Assembly: GCA_017446885.1 (NCBI GenBank)
Contig: JAFSOR010000020.1
Coordinates: 38,769-102,768, forward strand
DNA length: 64,000 nucleotides
Direction: 5' to 3'
Source: Spirochaetia bacterium
Lineage (GTDB): Bacteria > Spirochaetota > Spirochaetia > CADAEX01
Below, piece by piece: positions 54,393 through 62,250 of the stretch (the first letter of the stretch is position 1; every line of letters begins with the position of its first letter). The notes below the pieces were generated by a model. It searched no databases, had not been told where the DNA came from, and was given only the letters and a program-made list of their open reading frames with translations. The translations under genes were made by a program, and so were the position numbers.

Positions 54393-55484
54393 ATGAAACT
54401 GAAAAAAACATTATCAATATTATGCGCAGTTGCAGCAATGGCAATCATTATCACATCATGCGCAAGCACAAAAGGAGCAGGTATGAATACAACATCAGCA
54501 AGAATCAACACTGGTGATGAGCATTACACATTCAAGCTGGATGATGGAGTGGTGCGCACCAAAGTAACTTTCCGGAACCATTTCGGAATCGAGCTGGCAG
54601 GTGATCTCTATACACCTGAGAATGCACCGGCAGAAGGAAATGCGGCTATCGCAGTATGCGGACCCTTCGGATCCGTGAAGGAACAGGCTTCCGGCCTTTA
54701 TGCTGCAGAGATGGCAAGACGGGGATTCATTACCCTTGCATTTGATCCTTCCTTCACAGGGGAGAGCGGTGGAGAGCCGCGCTATATGAACAGCCCCGAC
54801 ATCAACACAGAGGATTTCCAGTCTGCAGTGGATTTCCTTTCCACCCGGAGCAATATCGACCCTGAGAAGATTGGTATAATCGGAATCTGCGGATGGGGCG
54901 GAATGGCTTTGAATACAGCTGCCATAGACACAAGAATCAAGGCTACAGCTGTAATAACTATGTACGACATGACCCGTATCGCAGGAAATGGATACTTTGA
55001 TGAGTCTGACAACGAGGAGGCTCGCTATCAGGCAAGAAAAGCCTTGAACGAGCAACGGACAAAAGACTTTGCGGCCGGCGATTATCCAACAGGAGGAGGA
55101 CTTCCTGATGCAAGACCTGAGGGGGACACCTTCTTCAGCCAGTACTGGGACTATTACAAGACAGAGCGTGGATATCACCCACGTTCCCTGAACTCCAACA
55201 TGGGCTGGGCAAAGAGTGCAGGATCATCCCTTCTTAACGATAAGCTGCTTGCCTACTCAAATGAGATCAGGAATGCAGTCCTAATCATCCATGGGGAGAA
55301 GGCCCACAGCCGCTACATGGGTGAGACTGCCTACAACAACATGATAAAGGGCAACAAGTTCACAGACAACAAGGAGCTTATGATTATCCCTGGAGCAACC
55401 CACTGCGACCTGTACGATGGTGGCAATGGCAACTTCATCCCATGGGAAAAGCTTGAGAAATTCTTTTTGGCAAATATGAAATAA
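54393..55484 (+). CDS. Lipoprotein alpha/beta hydrolase (dienelactone-type)
   Basis: 363 residues. MKLKKTLSILCAVAAMAIIITSC is a lipoprotein signal. The fold has GIELAGDLYTPEN, the nucleophile region IGIIGICGWGGMAL with Cys in place of Ser, and a C-terminal PGATHCDLYDGG His. Cys nucleophiles occur in dienelactone hydrolases. Being a lipoprotein, it should act at a membrane face in the periplasm. First gene after the LysR divergon; GAGGTG precedes the ATG. Confidence 0.85.
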   Translation: MKLKKTLSILCAVAAMAIIITSCASTKGAGMNTTSARINTGDEHYTFKLDDGVVRTKVTFRNHFGIELAGDLYTPENAPAEGNAAIAVCGPFGSVKEQASGLYAAEMARRGFITLAFDPSFTGESGGEPRYMNSPDINTEDFQSAVDFLSTRSNIDPEKIGIIGICGWGGMALNTAAIDTRIKATAVITMYDMTRIAGNGYFDESDNEEARYQARKALNEQRTKDFAAGDYPTGGGLPDARPEGDTFFSQYWDYYKTERGYHPRSLNSNMGWAKSAGSSLLNDKLLAYSNEIRNAVLIIHGEKAHSRYMGETAYNNMIKGNKFTDNKELMIIPGATHCDLYDGGNGNFIPWEKLEKFFLANMK

Positions 55485-55512
55485 TATGTGATAATAAGAA
55501 AAAGGAGTCTTT

Positions 55513-56040
55513 GTGAAGAAACTTATTTTTGTCCTATTAATCAGCTTTTGCTGTGCAGCAGGAGTTTATGCTAAAACAGTATTCGTCTATTTCAGCGCAA
55601 CCGGAACAACTGAGAATATGGCCAAAAATGCGGCATCTGTAATGGATGCCGATATTTTTAAAATCCAGCCTGTGCAGGAATATACAGCCGCAGATCGGAA
55701 TTGGCATGACAAGAATTCCCGCACATCAATTGAGTGCAATGATCCCAAGTCACGCCCAGCAATTGCGAATAAAATCGATATCTCAGAATATGATACAGTT
55801 GTTCTATGTTATCCTATCTGGTGGGGTTATGCCGCCAGAATAATGTACACCTATGTGGAAAGACAGGATTGGAGAGGCAAGAAGCTGATAACCCTTTGCA
55901 CCAGTGGGTCAAGCGGCCTTGGTCAAAGCGGAACAGACCTGGCAAAGCATGCCAAGGGTGCCGAATATCTTGGTGGCAAGGATTTCACACGCAAAGGTGG
56001 TGATGAAGTAAAAAAGTATATTGAGGGACTTCTTAAATGA
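55513..56040 (+). CDS. Flavodoxin-like protein with signal peptide
   Basis: 175 residues, GTG start behind AAGGAG. Signal peptide KKLIFVLLISFCCAAGVYA is followed by a flavodoxin with the classical phosphate loop SATGTTENMAK, the CYPIWWGYAARIMYTYVE block and LCTSGSSGLGQSG. It overlaps the DUF362 gene by 4 bases. Likely an exported electron carrier for the next genes. Confidence 0.87.
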   Translation: MKKLIFVLLISFCCAAGVYAKTVFVYFSATGTTENMAKNAASVMDADIFKIQPVQEYTAADRNWHDKNSRTSIECNDPKSRPAIANKIDISEYDTVVLCYPIWWGYAARIMYTYVERQDWRGKKLITLCTSGSSGLGQSGTDLAKHAKGAEYLGGKDFTRKGGDEVKKYIEGLLK

Positions 56041-57038
56041 GAAAGATAGTTTCATTATTTGCAGTGCTGCTTATGGCAGGCTCTTTCAATGCTTTTGCCA
56101 AGGAGAACAAGATGGCGGCGACATACAAAGGTTATGAGACCAAGGATAAGAATGCCCCTGTGGTATACTTTATCAAAGATATCACTCCCGAGGCTCTTGT
56201 AAAGGTCTACAATGCCACAGGCTACAGAATAAAGGGAAAGACCGGCGTCAAGGTGAGCACCGGCGAGAGCGAGAAATCAAACTACCTCCGGCCAGCTCTT
56301 ATTAAGAATCTTGTGAAGGATGAGCTTAATGCCACCATTGTGGAGTGCAACACTGCTTACGGCGGAAACCGGAGCAACAACATAGACCATATGAAGACAG
56401 CCAAGGATCACGGCTTTCTGGATGTGGCCAACGGCTTTGACCTTCAGGATGCAGATGGCTATATGACTATCCCTGTCAAAGGGGGAGTGCGCCTTAAGGA
56501 GAACTATGTGGGATCCCACTTCAAGGATTACGATACCTACCTGATTCTTTCCCATTTCAAGGGACACGCCATGGGCGGCTTCGGCGGAGCTATAAAGAAT
56601 CTTTCCATTGGTTTTGCATCCGGTATGAGCTGCGAGAAATCGGGAAAACTCAATATCCACAGCGCAGGCCGGAGCACCACAAGCTGGACCCACTGTCCCC
56701 AGGATGAATTTCTTGAGAGCATGGCGGAGGCTGCCAAGTCAATATGCGACTATATGCAGGATGGGAAGGGTATTGTATGTGTTAATGTCATGAACCGCCT
56801 CTCTGTGGACTGTGACTGCGATGGCAATCCGGAGGAGCCTGATATGCATGATATCGGCATTCTGGCTTCCCTTGACCCGGTGGCTCTGGACCAGGCCTGT
56901 GTGGACCTTGTGTACAAGGCAAAGGATTCCGGCAGCCTCATAGAGCGCATTGAGAGCAGGAATGGAATCCACACTCTTGAGCATGCAGAGAAGATAGGTT
57001 TCGGAAGCAGATATTATCAGCTGGTGGAGATTAAATGA
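56037..57038 (+). CDS. DUF362 domain protein with signal peptide
   Basis: 333 residues. Signal peptide MRKIVSLFAVLLMAGSFNAFA, then the same blocks as the cytosolic paralogue at 40022: LSHFKGHAMGGFGGAIKNLSIG, SVDCDCDG and GILASLDPVALDQACVDLVY. The Cys-x-Cys pair is conserved between the two. ATGA overlaps on both sides mark a coupled operon. Confidence 0.86.
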   Translation: MRKIVSLFAVLLMAGSFNAFAKENKMAATYKGYETKDKNAPVVYFIKDITPEALVKVYNATGYRIKGKTGVKVSTGESEKSNYLRPALIKNLVKDELNATIVECNTAYGGNRSNNIDHMKTAKDHGFLDVANGFDLQDADGYMTIPVKGGVRLKENYVGSHFKDYDTYLILSHFKGHAMGGFGGAIKNLSIGFASGMSCEKSGKLNIHSAGRSTTSWTHCPQDEFLESMAEAAKSICDYMQDGKGIVCVNVMNRLSVDCDCDGNPEEPDMHDIGILASLDPVALDQACVDLVYKAKDSGSLIERIESRNGIHTLEHAEKIGFGSRYYQLVEIK

Positions 57039-57904
57039 GAAAAGCGATTGGTCTAATGCTTGCTTCTTTAGTAGTGATTTGTGCAGATGTATCCGCTCAG
57101 ACCGTTAAGCTTAATTCCGGTTATGATATGCCTGTACTTGGGCTTGGGACATGGACGCTCAAAGGTGATGTGGCAGAAAAGGCCGTATATTCTGCTCTGA
57201 AATCAGGATATCGGCTCATAGATACTGCAAAGTACTACGGCAATGAAACAGAAGTAGGCATGGGAATCAGGAAAGCTGTGGATGAAGGTATCTGCAGAAG
57301 AGAAGATGTTTTCATAACCACAAAGCTGGTTCCATGGTCTAACACTCCCGATTCCGACATTGATGATTCCCTTGAAAAGCTTGGAGTTGAGTATATCGAC
57401 CTTATTCTTCTGCACCAGCATGGCAGCAATGATGATGCTGTCTACCGTGCTATGTGCAGGGCAGTTAAGGCGGGGAAGGTCCGCTCAATCGGTATCTCCA
57501 ACTTCTATACTGAGAAAGGTGTAAGTCATTTTATCAAAAGCTTTGATATTCCACCTGCTGTAGTGCAGAATGAGAACCATATTTTCTACCAGAACAATCA
57601 GCTCAGGGACTGGGCCAAAGGGCAGGGTATCTATATTGAGAGCTGGTATCCCTTCGGAGGCCGTGGACACACAAAGGAGCACCTGCAGAACCCGACAGTG
57701 CTTGAAATAGCCCGTGCTCATAAGAAGAGTGCTGCCCAGGTCATCGTACGCTGGCATATCCAGGCAGGATATATAGTCATTCCTGGAAGCTCAAACCCGG
57801 TCCATATTGCAGAGAACTATGGTGTATGGGATTTTTCCCTGACCGAGGCTGAGATGTCACAGCTTGAGGGACTGAATAAAGGAGCCAGATATGAGAATTG
57901 GTAA
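57035..57904 (+). CDS. Aldo/keto reductase with signal peptide
   Basis: 289 residues. MRKAIGLMLASLVVICADVSA is a signal peptide; most AKRs have none. The catalytic set is intact: LIDTAKYYGNE (Asp, Tyr), TTKL (Lys) and LLHQHG (His), plus the NADPH-site IPGSSNP. The barrel resembles the 2,5-diketogluconate reductase group. NADPH is not normally present outside the cytosol, so its cofactor there is a puzzle. It overlaps the DUF362 stop and the next start. Confidence 0.87.
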   Translation: MRKAIGLMLASLVVICADVSAQTVKLNSGYDMPVLGLGTWTLKGDVAEKAVYSALKSGYRLIDTAKYYGNETEVGMGIRKAVDEGICRREDVFITTKLVPWSNTPDSDIDDSLEKLGVEYIDLILLHQHGSNDDAVYRAMCRAVKAGKVRSIGISNFYTEKGVSHFIKSFDIPPAVVQNENHIFYQNNQLRDWAKGQGIYIESWYPFGGRGHTKEHLQNPTVLEIARAHKKSAAQVIVRWHIQAGYIVIPGSSNPVHIAENYGVWDFSLTEAEMSQLEGLNKGARYENW

Positions 57905-58337
57905 AAGACTTTTTCTGTTTTTGTCGGTATTATTCTGTATCACTACTGTATATGCATCGGAGGATAGTATGAAGATTACCATAAACATCACCAGCGGCAG
58001 CGGAAATCATACCCTCACCGCAACCTTGGCTGACAACTCATCGGCAAAGGCTTTCGCAGAGCTGCTTTCCAACGGGCCGGTTACTGTTGATATGCAGGAC
58101 TACGGCAATTTCGAGAAAGTAGGGGACTTACCTTCATCCTTACCACGGAACGATACCAGCATCACTACAGAACCTGGAGACATCATCCTTTACCAGGGCA
58201 ACAAAATCACTATCTATTACAATACAAACAGCTGGAGTTTCACCCGGCTGGGCAAGGTGGAAGGGGTGACCCCGGCCGAACTTAAGAAGATTCTTGGCAA
58301 AGGCAATGTTACTGCTGTATTTACCCTGGCAAAATAA
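57891..58337 (+). CDS. Exported cyclophilin-like-fold protein
   Basis: 148 residues. Signal peptide MRIGKRLFLFLSVLFCITTVYAS, then a small domain with LTATLADNSSAKAFAELLS, PSSLPRNDTSITTEPGDIILYQGN and ITIYYNTNSWSFTRLGKV, the Cyclophil_like2 pattern. Such proteins repeatedly accompany flavodoxin and AKR genes; function unknown. Its ATG lies inside the AKR gene end. Confidence 0.83.
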   Translation: MRIGKRLFLFLSVLFCITTVYASEDSMKITINITSGSGNHTLTATLADNSSAKAFAELLSNGPVTVDMQDYGNFEKVGDLPSSLPRNDTSITTEPGDIILYQGNKITIYYNTNSWSFTRLGKVEGVTPAELKKILGKGNVTAVFTLAK

Positions 58338-58341
58338 TATT

Positions 58342-58370
58342 TTGCGAAATCATAAATCCAGTGTTATACT
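58342..58370 (+). promoter_or_regulatory. Promoter of the flavodoxin at 58387
   Basis: TTGCGA (58342-58347), 17-base spacer and TATACT (58365-58370). The start would be near 58377, with AGGAGG at 58377-58382 ahead of the ATG. Confidence 0.65.
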
Positions 58371-58386
58371 ATAGTCAGGAGGAAAC

Positions 58387-58845
58387 ATGAGCAAGACTTT
58401 AGTAGCCTATTTCTCAGCAGGTGGAAACACCGCATACACAGCACGGATGCTGGCACAGCAGATGGATGCCGATATCTATTCCATCAAGCCGGTGCAGAAA
58501 TACACTCCCGCAGACCTTAACTGGCAGGATGCCCAGAGCCGCAGCTCAGTTGAGATGAATGACCCTAAATCACGGCCCGAGATTATCGATGGCAAGGTTG
58601 ACCTTTCCCCCTATGACACAGTATGCATAGGATTCCCGATCTGGTGGTATGTGGCACCTCATGCGGTGAACACATTCATCGAGAAGAACGATTTCACAGG
58701 AAAGAAGGTTATCCTTTTCGCCACATCCGGCGGCAGCGAGATAACCAAGGCGCTGGATACAATGCGGGCTCAGTACCCACGGATGAACATTGTGGGGGGT
58801 AAGATGCTCAACGGCAAAGTTGAGCCGGGCTGTCTCGATTTCTGA
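58387..58845 (+). CDS. Flavodoxin-like protein, cytosolic
   Basis: 152 residues, no signal peptide. LVAYFSAGGNTAYTARMLAQQ, then GFPIWWYVAPHAVNTFIEKND and FATSGGSE. It shares the DLNWQDAQSRSSVEMNDPKS segment with the exported flavodoxin at 55513, which points to duplication and later gain or loss of the signal peptide. It ends one base before rarA. Confidence 0.87.
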   Translation: MSKTLVAYFSAGGNTAYTARMLAQQMDADIYSIKPVQKYTPADLNWQDAQSRSSVEMNDPKSRPEIIDGKVDLSPYDTVCIGFPIWWYVAPHAVNTFIEKNDFTGKKVILFATSGGSEITKALDTMRAQYPRMNIVGGKMLNGKVEPGCLDF

Positions 58846-58846
58846 C

Positions 58847-60208
58847 ATGAAGCAGAGCAATCCTGATCTTTTCAGCTCAGTTGCAAATACAGATCCCAGT
58901 GCCCCTCTGGCAGAACGCTTAAGACCTCAGACTTTGGATGAGGTGGTGGGGCAGCGTCACCTTATAGGGCCGGGCAAAGTCCTTCGCACCCTTATAGAGC
59001 GTGACACTGTTCCTTCAATGATTTTCTGGGGGCCTCCAGGTGTGGGCAAGACCACTCTGGCGAATGTCATTGCACTTACTACAAATGCCAGGTTCATCAA
59101 CTTCTCGGCAGTAACCAGCGGGATTAAGGATATCAAGGAAGTGATGCAGCAGGCTGCCGAAAGCCATTCCTATGGGTATAAGACCATTGTATTCGTGGAC
59201 GAGATCCACCGGTTCAACAAGGCCCAGCAGGATGCATTTCTTCCCTTTGTTGAGAAGGGAAGCATAATTCTTATCGGAGCAACTACCGAAAATCCATCAT
59301 TCGAGGTGAATGGTGCGCTTCTTTCAAGATGCAAGGTCTTTGTCCTGAAGCAGCTTTCAGAGGATGACCTGACTGAGCTTTTAAGAAAGGCAGTGACAGA
59401 TATCCGGGGATTCGGCAGCAGGAATGTGGATATAAGTGATGAACTTCTCAAGTCCATAGCTGTCTTTGCCAACGGCGATGCCCGCAATGCCCTTTCCACC
59501 TTGGAGATGGTCATTCTCAACTCCAGTGAGGCAGATGGAAAGATCACTGTCACCTCTGACAACGTGGAGCAGTGCACCTCAAAAAAATCGCTTTTATACG
59601 ACAAGGGTGGAGAGGAACATTACAACATAATCTCTGCCCTCCATAAATCCATGCGCAACTCAGACCCCGATGCGGCTGTCTACTGGCTTGCCCGTATGCT
59701 TGAGAGCGGAGAGGATCCCCTCTATGTGGCCCGGCGGGTTACCAGGTTTGCCAGCGAGGATGTAGGGCTTGCCGATCCGAGGGCTATGGAGCTTGCAGTT
59801 GCCGCATATCAGGCCTGCCATTTCATCGGAATGCCGGAATGCACAGTGCACCTTGCAGAAGCTGTAATCTACCTCTCCTTGGCTCCTAAGAGCAATTCTG
59901 CATATATGGCCTATGAGCATGCAAAGCGCGATGCCTTAAACCAGCTGGCAGAACCGGTGCCCCTTGCAATACGCAATGCCCCTACCAGGCTTATGAAAGA
60001 TCTAGGCTATGGCGACGGCTATAAGTATGCCCACGACGTGGAGAACAAGATAGCAGACCTCCAGTGCCTGCCCGATTCCTTGGTCGGGACAGAATACTAT
60101 AAGCCCACCGAAGAGGGCGTAGAGGCGCGTATAAAAGCCCGTCTGGAGCAGATCAAGGCATTGAAGGCCGAAATTGCCAAGAAGCGCAGGGGGAAGAAAA
60201 ATGACTGA
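58847..60208 (+). CDS. rarA: Replication-associated recombination ATPase RarA (MgsA)
   Basis: About 453 residues. PLAERLRPQTLDEVVGQRHL begins the AAA+ clamp-loader-like core; Walker A GPPGVGKTTL, Walker B FVDEIHRFNKAQQDAFLP, and sensor GATTENPSFEVN follow. The C-terminal half is the tetramerisation domain (LAPKSNSAYMAYEHA, EYYKPTEEG). It acts at stalled forks. The ATG at 58847 follows the flavodoxin stop by one base with no separate ribosome site, implying reinitiation. Confidence 0.95.
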   Translation: MKQSNPDLFSSVANTDPSAPLAERLRPQTLDEVVGQRHLIGPGKVLRTLIERDTVPSMIFWGPPGVGKTTLANVIALTTNARFINFSAVTSGIKDIKEVMQQAAESHSYGYKTIVFVDEIHRFNKAQQDAFLPFVEKGSIILIGATTENPSFEVNGALLSRCKVFVLKQLSEDDLTELLRKAVTDIRGFGSRNVDISDELLKSIAVFANGDARNALSTLEMVILNSSEADGKITVTSDNVEQCTSKKSLLYDKGGEEHYNIISALHKSMRNSDPDAAVYWLARMLESGEDPLYVARRVTRFASEDVGLADPRAMELAVAAYQACHFIGMPECTVHLAEAVIYLSLAPKSNSAYMAYEHAKRDALNQLAEPVPLAIRNAPTRLMKDLGYGDGYKYAHDVENKIADLQCLPDSLVGTEYYKPTEEGVEARIKARLEQIKALKAEIAKKRRGKKND

Positions 60209-60716
60209 GTTCATCTCCAATTCAGACCACTATGCTCAGGTGGTGGAGCGGATGCAGAATGTAAAAAAGCTCCTGTGGATAGGTACCTCGGATATCAAGG
60301 ACCTGTATGTGATGGATGATTATGGCAGCACAAAACCACTCCTTGGCGTCCTTTCCGACCTGGTTAGAAGGGGAGTCGAGGTCAGGCTTATCCACGCCAA
60401 GGAGCCCGGCCCTGCCTTCCGCGAGGATTTTGACAATTACCCAGACCTTATAGATGGCATGGAGCGGGTGCTGTGCCCCAGGGTGCATTTTAAGATAGTC
60501 ATCTTCGACCTGAATACAGCCTATATAGGCTCTGCCAACCTTACAGGGGCAGGGCTGGGGATGAAAGGTGAGCACACCAGGAACTTCGAGGCCGGTATCC
60601 TTACTACCGACCCAGAGCTTGTAGAGAAGGCCATACAGCAGTTTGACGATGTCTGGATGGGCTCGCACTGCAGCGATTGCAAGCGCAAGGATTTCTGCCC
60701 CGACCCGATAGTATAG
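60201..60716 (+). CDS. PLD-like protein with one HKD motif
   Basis: 171 residues starting at ATG 60201 (AGGGGGA at 60188-60194). The PLD-superfamily motif HFKIVIFD at about residue 95 is followed by YIGSANLTGAG. Only one HKD is present, so it would need to dimerise as in Nuc-type nucleases. The C-terminus has a Cys cluster (HCSDCKRKDFC) that could bind zinc. It overlaps rarA by 8 bases and may share its DNA-repair role, which is inference. Confidence 0.82.
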   Translation: MTEFISNSDHYAQVVERMQNVKKLLWIGTSDIKDLYVMDDYGSTKPLLGVLSDLVRRGVEVRLIHAKEPGPAFREDFDNYPDLIDGMERVLCPRVHFKIVIFDLNTAYIGSANLTGAGLGMKGEHTRNFEAGILTTDPELVEKAIQQFDDVWMGSHCSDCKRKDFCPDPIV

Positions 60717-60730
60717 CTCATAGACACTTC

Positions 60731-60759
60731 TTGACCACTATATAGTAAATAATTATAAT
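60731..60759 (+). promoter_or_regulatory. Promoter of gltX-glyS-tyrS, leaderless
   Basis: TTGACC (60731-60736), 17-base spacer and a perfect TATAAT (60754-60759). Only 7 bases lie between it and the gltX ATG at 60767, which has no ribosome site. Confidence 0.7.
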
Positions 60760-60766
60760 TAACCGC

Positions 60767-62248
60767 ATGGAAAACCCAGAAGTAAGAGTCAGATATGCCC
60801 CGTCTCCAACAGGGCTTCAACATATAGGCGGCGTACGCACCGCGCTTTTCAACTACTTTTTCGCACGGGCAAACGGCGGCAAGTTCCTATTGCGCATAGA
60901 GGACACCGACCGAGAGCGTTATTCGGACGAATCTTTGGACGACCTTTATTCCACCCTGGAATGGCTGGGGGTAAAGTGGGATGAGGGCCCTGTGGTGGGC
61001 GGTCCCTACGGCCCATATGTACAGTCTGAACGTACCGAGCTTTATCGCGAATATGCAAAAAAACTGGTGGAAAGCGGCCAGGCATACTACTGTTACTGCA
61101 CCCAGGAGCGGCTTGAAGAGCTTAGAGAAAAGCAGGCCAAGGAGAAAAAGGACTTTGGCTACGACCGCCACTGCCGCTATCTGACACCAGAGGAAGAGCA
61201 GGCCTACAAAGATGCAGGCATCAAACCGGTTATCAGACTCAAGATTCCAACAGAAGGCTATACCGAGTTCGAGGACTTCCTTCTGGGCAAGATGAAGAAG
61301 AAGAACTCTGACATAAGCCCAGACCCGATCCTGCTTAAATCGGACGGCTTCCCGACATATCATCTTGCAAATGTTATCGACGACCACTTTATGAAGATAA
61401 CACACATACTGCGGGCCCAGGAGTGGGTGCCATCCATTCCGCTCCATGTAATCCTGTACAAAGCATTCGGCTGGGAGCCCCCTGTCTACTGTCATCTTCC
61501 TATGGTAATGGGAAACGACGGCCAGAAGCTCTCAAAACGACACGGCTCCACATCGCTCCGCGATTTCCGCGCCAAAGGCTATCTGCCCGAGGCTATCCTC
61601 AACTATGTATCACTCATAGGCTGGAGCTACGACGACAGCCGTGAATTCTTCTCGCGCGAGGAGCTTGAGAAACTCTTCTGCCTTGAGAAACTGAACAAGG
61701 CCCCCGGCGTTTTCGACTACAAGAAGCTTGACTGGTTCAACGGCCAGTACATCCGAAAGAAGACTGACGACGAGCTTACAGAACTTCTTATGCCGTATCT
61801 TGAGAAGGCAGGCATAGTCCACACTCCTATGACACCCGAAGAGTCAGAAATACTTAAAAAAGCTATCCCCCTTGCAAAGGAGCGTCTTAAATATCTTTCT
61901 GACATCCCCGAGGTTATAGGCTTCCTTTTCAAGGCACCAGAAAGCTACAACACCGAAGAGCTTATCCCCAAGAAGCTGGATAAAGAGCGCACATTGGAGA
62001 TCTTGGGCATCCACCTGGGCATGATAGGCCAGTTCATAGAGCTTTCAGAGGAGGCCATAGAACCGGTTCTGCGTGCAAAGTGCGACGAACTTGGTGTAAA
62101 GCTGGGCGACTTCCTTATGATTCTGCGCGTGGCAGTCACCGGCACAAAAATCTCTCCACCTATCGTAGGCAGCATCAAGCTGCTTGGCTCGGATGAGACT
62201 GAGAAAAGAATCCAAAAAGTTATAAATATTTTAAAGGACGAGGTATAA
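60767..62248 (+). CDS. gltX: Glutamate-tRNA ligase
   Basis: 493 residues, class I synthetase. YAPSPTGLQHIGGVRTALFNY contains the HIGH-type motif, DTDRER confirms GluRS, and KLSKRHG is the KMSKS loop. A CYCTQERLEELREKQ segment may bind zinc. If the genome lacks GlnRS it may also charge tRNA-Gln, which cannot be told here. The first of three tRNA synthetases on one transcript. Confidence 0.96.
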   Translation: MENPEVRVRYAPSPTGLQHIGGVRTALFNYFFARANGGKFLLRIEDTDRERYSDESLDDLYSTLEWLGVKWDEGPVVGGPYGPYVQSERTELYREYAKKLVESGQAYYCYCTQERLEELREKQAKEKKDFGYDRHCRYLTPEEEQAYKDAGIKPVIRLKIPTEGYTEFEDFLLGKMKKKNSDISPDPILLKSDGFPTYHLANVIDDHFMKITHILRAQEWVPSIPLHVILYKAFGWEPPVYCHLPMVMGNDGQKLSKRHGSTSLRDFRAKGYLPEAILNYVSLIGWSYDDSREFFSREELEKLFCLEKLNKAPGVFDYKKLDWFNGQYIRKKTDDELTELLMPYLEKAGIVHTPMTPEESEILKKAIPLAKERLKYLSDIPEVIGFLFKAPESYNTEELIPKKLDKERTLEILGIHLGMIGQFIELSEEAIEPVLRAKCDELGVKLGDFLMILRVAVTGTKISPPIVGSIKLLGSDETEKRIQKVINILKDEV

Positions 62249-62250
62249 AT

